From: Terriglobia bacterium
GTDB lineage: Bacteria > Acidobacteriota > Terriglobia > Bryobacterales > Bryobacteraceae
Assembly (NCBI GenBank): GCA_025350105.1
Contig: JANXYJ010000071.1
Span: forward strand, 1 to 51,634
Length of the DNA stretch: 51,634 bases
Direction of reading: 5' to 3'
Part shown: one piece after another, positions 24,294-31,059 of the stretch
Layout: every line of letters begins with the position of its first letter
Position numbering within the stretch: the stretch's first letter is position 1
The notes under the pieces: model-generated
Database searches by the model: none
What the model saw: the letters and a program-made list of their open reading frames with translations, nothing else
Told to the model about the DNA's origin: nothing
Translations under genes and position numbers: made by a program

Positions 24294-25709
24294 ATGCATC
24301 CATCCTACAAAATGCGCTACCTCTTCAGACTCCTGCTGCTCGGCTTGATACCGCTGAGTCCAACATGGGCCCAGCCCGTGCAAATGGTCGACGCCATTTG
24401 GACCGCGCGCTATGTCGTCACCATGGACCCTCAGCACCGCGTGATCGATAATGGCGCGGTGGCCATATTGGGGGATCATATTGCCGCCGTCGGCACGCGC
24501 GCGGAAATCGACAAAGCCTATCGCGCGAAACAACGCCTGGAACGGCCTGACGCCATTTTGGCTCCCGGGTTGATCAATACCCACACGCATGCGGCCATGT
24601 CGCTGTTTCGCGGTATCGCCGACGACATGAATCTGCAGGACTGGCTGCAGAAGTTTATTTTTCCGGCCGAAGCCAAAAACGTCGATCGTGAATTCGTCCG
24701 TTGGGGCACCCGGCTGGGCGTGTTGGAAATGGCGTTGTCCGGCACCACCACCTTCACCGACATGTACTACTTCGAAGACACAGTGGCCGAAGTCACCAAA
24801 GCTGCCGGATTGCGCGCTGTGTTGGGTGAAACCGTCATCGGCTTCACTGCCCCCGACTTCAAAACGCCGCGGGAAACATTGGCCGGCACGGAAAAATTCT
24901 TGCAGGCCTATGCGAACGACCCGCTGATTGTGCCGGCCGTCGCGCCCCACTCCATCTACACCGTGCCCAACGATATCTTGCAGGCCTCGCGAGCGCTGGC
25001 CAACAAATATCAAAAGCCGCTGGTGATTCATCTTTCGGAAACCAAAACCGAAAACGACGAGGCGTTGCAGAAACGCAAAATGACGCCCACGCAAACCCTC
25101 GAATCGCTTGGCGTACTCACCGGTTGGACCATCGCCGCACATGGCGTTTGGCTAAACGAAGGCGATCTCGCTATCCTCAAGCACCGCAATACAGGTCTCT
25201 CGCATAATCCGTCCAGCAATATGAAACTGGCCAGCGGCGTGGCGCCGGTCGGGAAAATTTTGAAGCTGGGCATCGCGATGGGCCTGGGCACGGACGGCGT
25301 TGCCGGCTCCAATAACGATCATGACCTGATGGAAGAAATGGACCTGGCTGCCAAGCTGCAAAAAGTTTCCACCGGCGACCCGCGGGCGCTGCCCGCCGAA
25401 GACGCTTTTGCCATGGCCACCATCACTGGCGCAAAGGCGCTGCATATGGACAAGCTGATCGGATCGCTAGAACCCAATAAGCGGGCCGATATGCTTGAAA
25501 TCAGCTTGTCTTCCGCGCATGCCGTGCCCATTTATAACGTCTATTCGCAGTTGGTTTATGCGCTGAAGTCGTCTGACGTGACGGACGTCATCGTGAACGG
25601 GCGCCCCATCGTTCGCGATCGCAAGATGCTCACCCTCGATTCGCCGGCGATTTTACTGAAAGCCGCCGAGTATCAGGAAAAAATCAAGAAGTCGCTGAAT
25701 TTGAAATAG
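24294..25709 (+). CDS. Exported SAH/MTA deaminase-like amidohydrolase
   Basis: A 471-aa metal-dependent hydrolase of the MtaD/SsnA/AtzA type: H97-T-H99 in NTHTHAAMSLFRG, H219 in APHSIY, H246 and E249 in HLSET, H283 in AHGVW, SHNPSSNMKLASG and D334 in GTDG, all expected metal and catalytic positions. The enzymes deaminate adenosine-type compounds (SAH, MTA) or other N-heterocycles. Unusual: the N-terminus is a good signal peptide (RYLFRLLLLGLIPLSPTWAQ), so it is likely periplasmic. The start could also be ATG 24312 (Met7). It is downstream of cdd and ends next to the convergent hyuB with no gap. Confidence 0.88.
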   Translation: MHPSYKMRYLFRLLLLGLIPLSPTWAQPVQMVDAIWTARYVVTMDPQHRVIDNGAVAILGDHIAAVGTRAEIDKAYRAKQRLERPDAILAPGLINTHTHAAMSLFRGIADDMNLQDWLQKFIFPAEAKNVDREFVRWGTRLGVLEMALSGTTTFTDMYYFEDTVAEVTKAAGLRAVLGETVIGFTAPDFKTPRETLAGTEKFLQAYANDPLIVPAVAPHSIYTVPNDILQASRALANKYQKPLVIHLSETKTENDEALQKRKMTPTQTLESLGVLTGWTIAAHGVWLNEGDLAILKHRNTGLSHNPSSNMKLASGVAPVGKILKLGIAMGLGTDGVAGSNNDHDLMEEMDLAAKLQKVSTGDPRALPAEDAFAMATITGAKALHMDKLIGSLEPNKRADMLEISLSSAHAVPIYNVYSQLVYALKSSDVTDVIVNGRPIVRDRKMLTLDSPAILLKAAEYQEKIKKSLNLK

Positions 25710-27260
25710 TCAGGCCTTGCCCCAACCGCCGCCACCGGGTGTTTCGATCCTCAATACGTCGTTGGCGGCAATATCGAAACGCGTTTTGCCAGGCAGAACC
25801 ACCGGCTTTTGTCCGGAGCGAAGCAGAGTATTGCGTCCCACTTCTCCGCTGCCCCCGCCGTTTAAACCATAAGGACCGATCTCGCGGCGGTCCGACAGCA
25901 CAGTCACTTCCGCTGGAGCCAGGAAGCGAAACTCCCGCACAATGCCATCGCCACCGTGGTGGCGGCCGCGTCCGCCCGAGTTCCTCCGCACGGAGTATCG
26001 TTCAATCCGCAGCGGATACTGCTGCTCAAATGCTTCCACCGGCGTGTTCCAACTGTTGGTCATGTGCGTATGCACGGCGCTGTGACCCGCGCCGTTCGAC
26101 GATGCGCCCATGCCGCCGGCAATCGTCTCGTAATAGGCGAACGGACTGCCATCAGCCCTGTTTCCCCCCAAACTCAAATTGTTCATCGTCCCGCAACTGG
26201 CAGCGGGAATTCGCTCCGGCGCCGCTTGTGCCAACGCACCCAGAATCACGTCGGTGATGCGTTGCGACGTTTCGACATTGCCCGCCGCCATGGCCGCCGG
26301 TGGCCGCGCATTCACGATGCTGCCCTCCGGCGCCACCATGCGAATCGGCCGCAGAATACCGGCGGTAAACGGCACTTCTTCCGTGATCAGGCAGCGAAAA
26401 ACATACATCGCCGCTGCAGTGGTAACCGCCAGATTCGCATTTACCGGACCATCCACCTGCGGTGAAGATCCAGTGAAATCAACCACGGCAGAGTCATGTT
26501 GGATCGTCACAGCAACCTGAATCGGAAGCTTACGTGATCCGTCTTCAAGGTAATCGCAAAATCGAATCACTCCATTGGGCAGCGCACGCAATGCGGCACG
26601 CATCATGCGTTCGCTGTAATCCTGCAACGCCTTCGTGTTGGTACGGACGCGGGCCGTGCCATACTTCGCCACCAAAGTTCGCAGCCGCGCCTCGCCTCGG
26701 GTCAAGGCCATCAATTGCGCCATCAAATCGCCTTCGCGCTCCTCTGGCGTCCGCACGTTTGAAAGAATCAGGTCCAGCAGCGGCCGATCCATCTTGCCGC
26801 GCCGCTGAATCAGGATCGGCGGAATGCGCAGGCCTTCCTGATAGATCTCGCGCGCCAACGGCATGGACCCCGGACTCATTCCCCCCACGTCCGCATGATG
26901 CGCCCGATTGGCGACGAAAAATGCCGGTTTTGTTTTACCCTGCAGAAACACGCCCGCCACGGCTGTGATGTCGGGAAGATGTGTCCCGCCGCGAAAAGGA
27001 TCATTCACCAACGCAACATCGCCCGGCACAAGTTCAAACGCTTCGCGTACCGCTGTAACCGACATCGGCATCGCGCCCAAATGCACCGGCATGTGATCGC
27101 CCATGGCAATCGTCTCGCCGCGCTCATCGTAAATCGCGCAGGAATAATCGCGGCGCTCCTTGATGTATGCGGAGTATGAAGTCTTACGCAGAACAATTCC
27201 CATCTCCTCGGCAATGGAGCCCAGCAGATGGCGGAAGAGTTCTAGTTCAACGGCTTTCAT
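25710..27260 (-). CDS. hyuB: Hydantoinase B / oxoprolinase subunit-like protein
   Basis: A 516-aa protein with family features: IAEEMGIVLRKTSYSAYIKERRDYSCAIYD at the start (read from KAVELELFRHL on), AMGDHMPVHLGAMPMSV, NDPFRGGTHLPDI, NRAHHADVGGMSPGSMP, and a Gly-rich end (LNGGGSGEVG, ETPGGGGWG). The metal-binding His and Asp residues expected in these motifs are present. The HyuA partner, normally next to it for ATP-dependent hydrolysis of hydantoins or 5-oxoproline, is absent in this window, so it is an orphan subunit or the partner is elsewhere. It follows the 27265 gene by only 4 bp on the minus strand. Confidence 0.92.
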   Translation of the reverse strand: MKAVELELFRHLLGSIAEEMGIVLRKTSYSAYIKERRDYSCAIYDERGETIAMGDHMPVHLGAMPMSVTAVREAFELVPGDVALVNDPFRGGTHLPDITAVAGVFLQGKTKPAFFVANRAHHADVGGMSPGSMPLAREIYQEGLRIPPILIQRRGKMDRPLLDLILSNVRTPEEREGDLMAQLMALTRGEARLRTLVAKYGTARVRTNTKALQDYSERMMRAALRALPNGVIRFCDYLEDGSRKLPIQVAVTIQHDSAVVDFTGSSPQVDGPVNANLAVTTAAAMYVFRCLITEEVPFTAGILRPIRMVAPEGSIVNARPPAAMAAGNVETSQRITDVILGALAQAAPERIPAASCGTMNNLSLGGNRADGSPFAYYETIAGGMGASSNGAGHSAVHTHMTNSWNTPVEAFEQQYPLRIERYSVRRNSGGRGRHHGGDGIVREFRFLAPAEVTVLSDRREIGPYGLNGGGSGEVGRNTLLRSGQKPVVLPGKTRFDIAANDVLRIETPGGGGWGKA

Positions 27261-27264
27261 CTTT

Positions 27265-28011
27265 TCAGTGACAATCCGCTACGTGGATCGCAAAACTCGC
27301 CAGCATCTCCGCGCTTTTCCCGCTGCCGCGTTCCAGTTTGTAGACGCCGGCTTTTGCGTCCGGTACCAGACGTAAGGTCGAAACGTGCGTGGCGCTCAAG
27401 CGCAAACGCGTGCTGCTCTGTTCTTTCAGTTCCCAACTCTCGCCGCCGGTTTGGGTTTGATACAGTTCGTGACGAACATTTTTTCCCTGCGATGCGTCCA
27501 ACACAAGTTCGCCGGTACTCGGAGCCGAAAATTGAAACTGCGCAATCGTGCCGTACTTGGTGTCATCGAACAAAGGCCGCTGACGCCAGACTCGCCCACC
27601 GTCGTTCGATAGCAGCATGAACGCATTGCGCGGCAAAGGATCTACGGATACGCCGCTCACCCAGCCGTTCTGTCCGTCGAAAAACTGAATTTGCTCCAAT
27701 GCCGCGTTGCGAATGCGCGGCGCAGGCTCGGTCCAAGTAACTCCGCTATCGTCGCTGGCCAGCAACAGGCCGAACAGCGTGAAGTTCTTGGTATGCAAAT
27801 TGCCCGCCGCCATCAACCGGCCGCCAATGGTTTCCGCCGAAGAAAGTTCAAGAAACACTTGGCACGGTTCTTCCTCGCTGCAATTCAGGCCAAAAGTGTC
27901 GATATCTTCCGGCGTGCATTCGTACTTAATTTGGATGGGAATCTGGGCCGGGGTTTGGGAGAACAACCCAAAGCCTGAACTCAAAATCAAAAACAGAGCA
28001 AATGGTTTCAC
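27265..28011 (-). CDS. Exported BNR/Ycf48-like protein
   Basis: A 248-aa protein when GTG 28011 is used; this gives a clean signal peptide (KPFALFLILSSGFGLFSQ). Upstream in-frame ATG 28044 would leave 6 bp to the divergent GTG start, with no room for a promoter. The body has Asp-box-like motifs DDSGVTW, NDGGRVW and TGGESWEL and an early Cys pair (YECTPED...LNCSEEEPC). It probably folds as a partial beta-propeller in the periplasm. It is upstream of hyuB by 4 bp, a pairing I cannot explain. Confidence 0.7.
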   Translation of the reverse strand: MKPFALFLILSSGFGLFSQTPAQIPIQIKYECTPEDIDTFGLNCSEEEPCQVFLELSSAETIGGRLMAAGNLHTKNFTLFGLLLASDDSGVTWTEPAPRIRNAALEQIQFFDGQNGWVSGVSVDPLPRNAFMLLSNDGGRVWRQRPLFDDTKYGTIAQFQFSAPSTGELVLDASQGKNVRHELYQTQTGGESWELKEQSSTRLRLSATHVSTLRLVPDAKAGVYKLERGSGKSAEMLASFAIHVADCH

Positions 28012-28020
28012 CGCTAGTTC

Positions 28021-28038
28021 ATTGTACTTTAGTATGAT
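28021..28038. promoter_or_regulatory. Overlapping divergent promoter elements
   Basis: A TACAAT -10-like element on the minus strand (28021-28026) and a TATGAT -10-like element on the plus strand (28033-28038) lie 6 bp apart. With starts at GTG 28011 and GTG 28051, both transcripts would be nearly leaderless. No -35 boxes are convincing. Confidence 0.4.
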
Positions 28039-28050
28039 TGGCATAACGCC

Positions 28051-28869
28051 GTGTCTAGACCGCACATTCCCACGCCGCTAGAAGAATTGGGAAATCGTCC
28101 GTTTTCCTTCTATCCCGCCATCTGGAATATTGGCCACAATGAGTGGACCCTGCGCCGCGCCACCTGGGATGAGTTTCAAGTGGTCAACACCAAAACGCGT
28201 GCCGAGTTGTGGATTTCGCGCCGCTTCGTCAGCGGTGTTTCCAGCGCCGAAGAACCCGTGGTGATCGTCGGCCTGTGCAAAGAACTGGAATTGCGCGAAG
28301 GCGTGCTCTCGCCGCGCGTGCAGCGTGTGATCGAGATGCCGTCCGCTGTGCTCGGCGTGGTCAACGATGTTCCGCGTTGGCAAACGGCTCAGCCCATTCC
28401 GGGGAAACTGGCGCCGGTGGTGGGCATCCGCGTGGAGAGCACCACTGACGACGGCGAAGTGGCGCGCCCTCCCTCATCCACATGGCGCGCCAAAGTGGCC
28501 GCCGGTGTTTTGGTGTGCGTGGTGGGATTGGTGTTTCTTCGCGATTTTCCACTGGTGGCGCGTGGCCGCACTTTCGTCGGCTTGGGTCCGAATCGGGTTC
28601 CGCTACCGTTCACAGCAAACGATGATTATGAAAGTATTGTGGGGCGGCTGGGACACCCTGAAATCAGTCGTGACTTTCGCGCCAGTAACGGCGAACAGTT
28701 TCATCTGCTGCGCTATCCCGACCGCGGCCTCGTCATCGTTCTCGCCGGCGGCGACCGCGATCAGGCGCATTACGTTGGTGCGTTCGGTCCAGGACGACGC
28801 GTGGTGCATACGGTGCGCATGGCCAATGGAAGTGATTCCGGGTGGGTGCTGGGGCGATTGGGGTTTTGA
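28051..28869 (+). CDS. Single-TM membrane protein of unknown function
   Basis: A 272-aa protein, GTG start at 28051. A soluble N-terminal part (about 1-145, RPFSFYPAIWNIGHNEWTL, TWDEFQVVNTKTRAELW) is followed by one transmembrane helix (about 151-166, VAAGVLVCVVGLVFL) and a C-terminal segment with ESIVGRLGHPEISRDF and LLRYPDRGLVIVLAGG. The C-terminal part may be the periplasmic domain. No family is recognised. It is divergent from the 27265 gene with 39 bp between starts. Confidence 0.7.
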   Translation: MSRPHIPTPLEELGNRPFSFYPAIWNIGHNEWTLRRATWDEFQVVNTKTRAELWISRRFVSGVSSAEEPVVIVGLCKELELREGVLSPRVQRVIEMPSAVLGVVNDVPRWQTAQPIPGKLAPVVGIRVESTTDDGEVARPPSSTWRAKVAAGVLVCVVGLVFLRDFPLVARGRTFVGLGPNRVPLPFTANDDYESIVGRLGHPEISRDFRASNGEQFHLLRYPDRGLVIVLAGGDRDQAHYVGAFGPGRRVVHTVRMANGSDSGWVLGRLGF

Positions 28870-28933
28870 GAACGGATTGGTTGAATTGTGGCTTTTAAAA
28901 CCAGCGTGGATCCTGATACGGAGGCGCGATGAG

Positions 28934-29014
28934 ATGACTACAATCCGGGTGGAAAATCGTTACCCACTGAGTTGGCCCCCTGGCATCTGCGCTTGTTGTG
29001 GGGGGAGCGTCTAG
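28934..29014 (+). CDS. Tiny Cys-rich ORF with Shine-Dalgarno (26 codons)
   Basis: GGAGG (28920-28924) lies 9 nt before the ATG. The product ends in WPPGICACCGGSV with three Cys. It resembles the N-terminal start of CxxC proteins cut off by a TAG, so it may be a relic, or a leader peptide. The following hairpin overlaps its stop codon. Too short to judge by homology. Confidence 0.3.
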   Translation: MTTIRVENRYPLSWPPGICACCGGSV

Positions 29015-29030
29015 GAGGTTACCTCTTTTT
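29013..29030 (+). promoter_or_regulatory. Hairpin that buries a Shine-Dalgarno, followed by T5
   Basis: AGGAGG (29013-29018) can pair with CCTCTT (29022-29027) around a TTA loop, four Watson-Crick pairs plus a G-T and an A-T, with T residues to 29030. The 5' arm is the Shine-Dalgarno of the tiny ORF at 29031 and overlaps the stop of the tiny ORF at 28934. It may act as a terminator or translation switch. Confidence 0.35.
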
Positions 29031-29135
29031 ATGGTTTCGAGGAGCTTCGCAGATGTTCTATCTTTTGCGCACGATTCTTATGCGAATCACTTCTCGCGAT
29101 TAAACGGTGGCAAGATGACAGAACGGATCAAGTAG
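29031..29135 (+). CDS. Tiny ORF with strong Shine-Dalgarno (34 codons)
   Basis: AGGAGGT at 29013-29019 lies 11 nt before the ATG. The product (starting MVSRSFADVLSFAHDSY) has no recognised family. It ends 36 bp before vapB. It may be a small protein, a relic, or not translated at all. Confidence 0.25.
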   Translation: MVSRSFADVLSFAHDSYANHFSRLNGGKMTERIK

Positions 29136-29147
29136 CAGACTACGCCG

Positions 29148-29162
29148 TATACATATGGTATA
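29148..29162. promoter_or_regulatory. Likely vapBC operator palindrome
   Basis: An inverted repeat TATAC-ATATG-GTATA lies 9 bp upstream of the vapB start. It overlaps -10-like sequences (TATACA/TATATT), the position expected for VapB autorepression. Confidence 0.5.
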
Positions 29163-29171
29163 TTTGGCTGT

Positions 29172-29402
29172 ATGAAGAAAACCTTCAACCTGGACGACGA
29201 ACTGTTTCAGGAAGCAAAGGCGGCCTGCGGGGCAACCACCGAAACAGAAACAGTACGTCTGGGCCTTGAAGCGCTCATTCGCCATGCGGCCTATCAGCGT
29301 CTGCGGGCTCTGCGAGGTACTGAGAAGCAGGTAATTGACGTCCCCCGTCGACGTGAAGCGCCCAGCGTCCAAAGACGCAAGACCAAGCAAAAGGTCGCCT
29401 AA
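29172..29402 (+). CDS. vapB: VapB-type antitoxin
   Basis: A 76-aa protein. The N-terminus KKTFNLDDELFQEAKAACG with TETETVRLGLEALIRHAA matches the ribbon-helix-helix DNA-binding type of VapB (DUF2191/AbrB-unrelated class). The basic C-terminal tail (QRRKTKQKVA) would wrap the toxin. It overlaps vapC by 1 nt (TAATG) and probably represses the operon through the palindrome at 29148. Confidence 0.85.
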   Translation: MKKTFNLDDELFQEAKAACGATTETETVRLGLEALIRHAAYQRLRALRGTEKQVIDVPRRREAPSVQRRKTKQKVA

Positions 29403-29779
29403 TGGTTTTGGTGGATACTTCGGTTTGGCTTCGATTCCTCGCCAATCGAGCACCTTACGCTAAAGAACTGGAAGGGTTGCTGGGTTTGGATGACGTTGTT
29501 GGACATGATCTGGTCTATGGTGAATTGCTAATCGGAGATGTGGGTGGCCAATCGAGTCTATTAGCGAACTACGGGCGAATGCCCAAAGCCGATCTCGTCC
29601 CACACCGAGAAGTGGTCGAATTCGTTCGCACTCGCCGTCTGCATGGCCGCGGCGCAGGTTGGATCGACATCCATCTACTGGCATCCGCGATGGTGGGACA
29701 CGTGCGACTATGGACCGCGGATAAGCGTCTAGCCGTACTTGCCAGCGAACTAGGCGTTGGCTTTGCGTTGACTCCTTAG
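29402..29779 (+). CDS. vapC: VapC PIN-domain ribonuclease toxin
   Basis: A 125-aa PIN protein. Acidic catalytic residues D5 (VLVDTSVW), E41 (VYGELLIGD), D89 (GWIDIHLLASA) and D107 (LWTADKRL) are all in place, so it should be an active Mg-dependent RNase. It is coupled to vapB by the 1-nt overlap. Its 3' end overlaps the convergent MFS gene by 4 bp. Confidence 0.93.
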   Translation: MVLVDTSVWLRFLANRAPYAKELEGLLGLDDVVGHDLVYGELLIGDVGGQSSLLANYGRMPKADLVPHREVVEFVRTRRLHGRGAGWIDIHLLASAMVGHVRLWTADKRLAVLASELGVGFALTP

Positions 29780-31053
29780 CTTCGCGCCTTCGCCTCTCCC
29801 CGCTCCACGTCCACCTTTACCAGCAAAAAAAAACCCGCAATGAAAAACACAATCAACGACAGTATCGCCGAGCGGTAGCTGTGCGTGAACTGCAGCGCCA
29901 GGCCGAACAGCAACGGGCATAGCCAACTGGTGCCTTTGTCGCTGATTTCGTAAATGCCAAAATATTCCGCTTCGCTCCCCTTGGGGATCAGTTGCGCGAA
30001 CAGGGAGCGGCTCAGCGCCTGGCTGCCCCCCATCACCAGCGCAATCGCAGCCCCCGCCACGAAAAACTGCGGCGTGTTTTTCACTCCGGCGTAAACGAAG
30101 ATCAACGTGGCCGTCCATCCAATCAGGCTGATCAGAATCGCCCGCTTTGCGCCCGTCATCACCGCCAGCCATTGAAAACCAATCGCGCCGAAGAACGCCA
30201 CAAACTGGATCATTAAAATCACCAACGTAAGTTGGCCGACGGGAATCTTCAGTTCGTCATTGGCAAACTGCGACGCCACCGCCAGCACGGTTTGTATCGC
30301 GTCGTTGTATAACAAATACGCAATCAGAAACACCGCTGTTTGTGGATACTGGCGCAGTCCAGCAATGGTGTGCTTCAACTGGATGAACGAACTCGCGGGT
30401 TTCGCGGAACCAGGACGGTCCCGCAGCCCCAGCAACACTGGAATCGTGAACAGAGCCCACCAAACGCCGGCCGAGCATAAACTGATGCGCACCGCGAAAC
30501 TCTCGGATATCCCCAACCTTGCGGCGTTTGAATACAACAACAGATTCAACGCCAGCAAAACTCCGCCGCCTAAATACCCGATGCCCCACCCCTTCGACGA
30601 CACCGCATCGCGCTGCTCCGGCGCCGCGATTTCTGGCAGGAACGAGTTGTAAACCACCATCGACGCGCCAAACGCCACGTTGCCGATCAAAAATAAGACC
30701 CCGCCAAACTGATACTTGCCGTCATCGATGAAAAACATCGCTGCGGCCGCAGCCGCACCAACATAAGCCGTCAGGGCCAGGTAGACTTTCTTGCTACGCG
30801 CCGAATCCGCCGCCGCGCCAATCACGGGCAACACCAAAACCTGCAGAATCACCGAAACACTCACCAGATAGCTCCAATAACTTCTGGCGTCTACACTGAG
30901 GCCCAGGGGATGCACATATCCCTGCGAGTCGGCCGCCGTTTTCGCTAGGGATGTCAGATACGGGCCCAGAAACAGAGCGATCGCCGTAACCGGAAAAACC
31001 GAATTGGCCCAGTCGTAGAGGTACCAGGCGCGCTGTTCGGTGGTACTTTTCAT
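29776..31053 (-). CDS. MFS transporter of the Atg22-like (UMF1) type
   Basis: A 425-aa integral membrane protein with about 12 transmembrane segments. The N-terminus EQRAWYLYDWANSVFPVTA is the hallmark of Atg22-like transporters (W-x-x-YDWANSxF), followed by GAAADSARSKK (MFS loop 2-3 motif) and later IPKGSEAEYFGIYEISDKGTSW. Fungal Atg22 exports vacuolar amino acids; substrates of the bacterial proteins are unknown. It lies 6 bp downstream of the transglutaminase gene in a shared operon, and converges with vapC. Confidence 0.88.
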   Translation of the reverse strand: MKSTTEQRAWYLYDWANSVFPVTAIALFLGPYLTSLAKTAADSQGYVHPLGLSVDARSYWSYLVSVSVILQVLVLPVIGAAADSARSKKVYLALTAYVGAAAAAAMFFIDDGKYQFGGVLFLIGNVAFGASMVVYNSFLPEIAAPEQRDAVSSKGWGIGYLGGGVLLALNLLLYSNAARLGISESFAVRISLCSAGVWWALFTIPVLLGLRDRPGSAKPASSFIQLKHTIAGLRQYPQTAVFLIAYLLYNDAIQTVLAVASQFANDELKIPVGQLTLVILMIQFVAFFGAIGFQWLAVMTGAKRAILISLIGWTATLIFVYAGVKNTPQFFVAGAAIALVMGGSQALSRSLFAQLIPKGSEAEYFGIYEISDKGTSWLCPLLFGLALQFTHSYRSAILSLIVFFIAGFFLLVKVDVERGEAKARS

Positions 31054-31059
31054 CGGAAC

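Larger units (their letters stand above)
28870..29171. other. Intergenic region, 302 bp, with two tiny ORFs
   Basis: No ordinary gene is present. It holds two tiny ORFs with good Shine-Dalgarno sites (28934-29014 and 29031-29135), a hairpin between them, and an A/T-rich palindrome upstream of vapB. Details are given in the individual entries. Confidence 0.6.

Noticed and set aside
24270-25142. Minus-strand ORF of 290 codons
   Set aside because: It is antisense to the deaminase gene with its intact catalytic motifs; no family pattern was seen.
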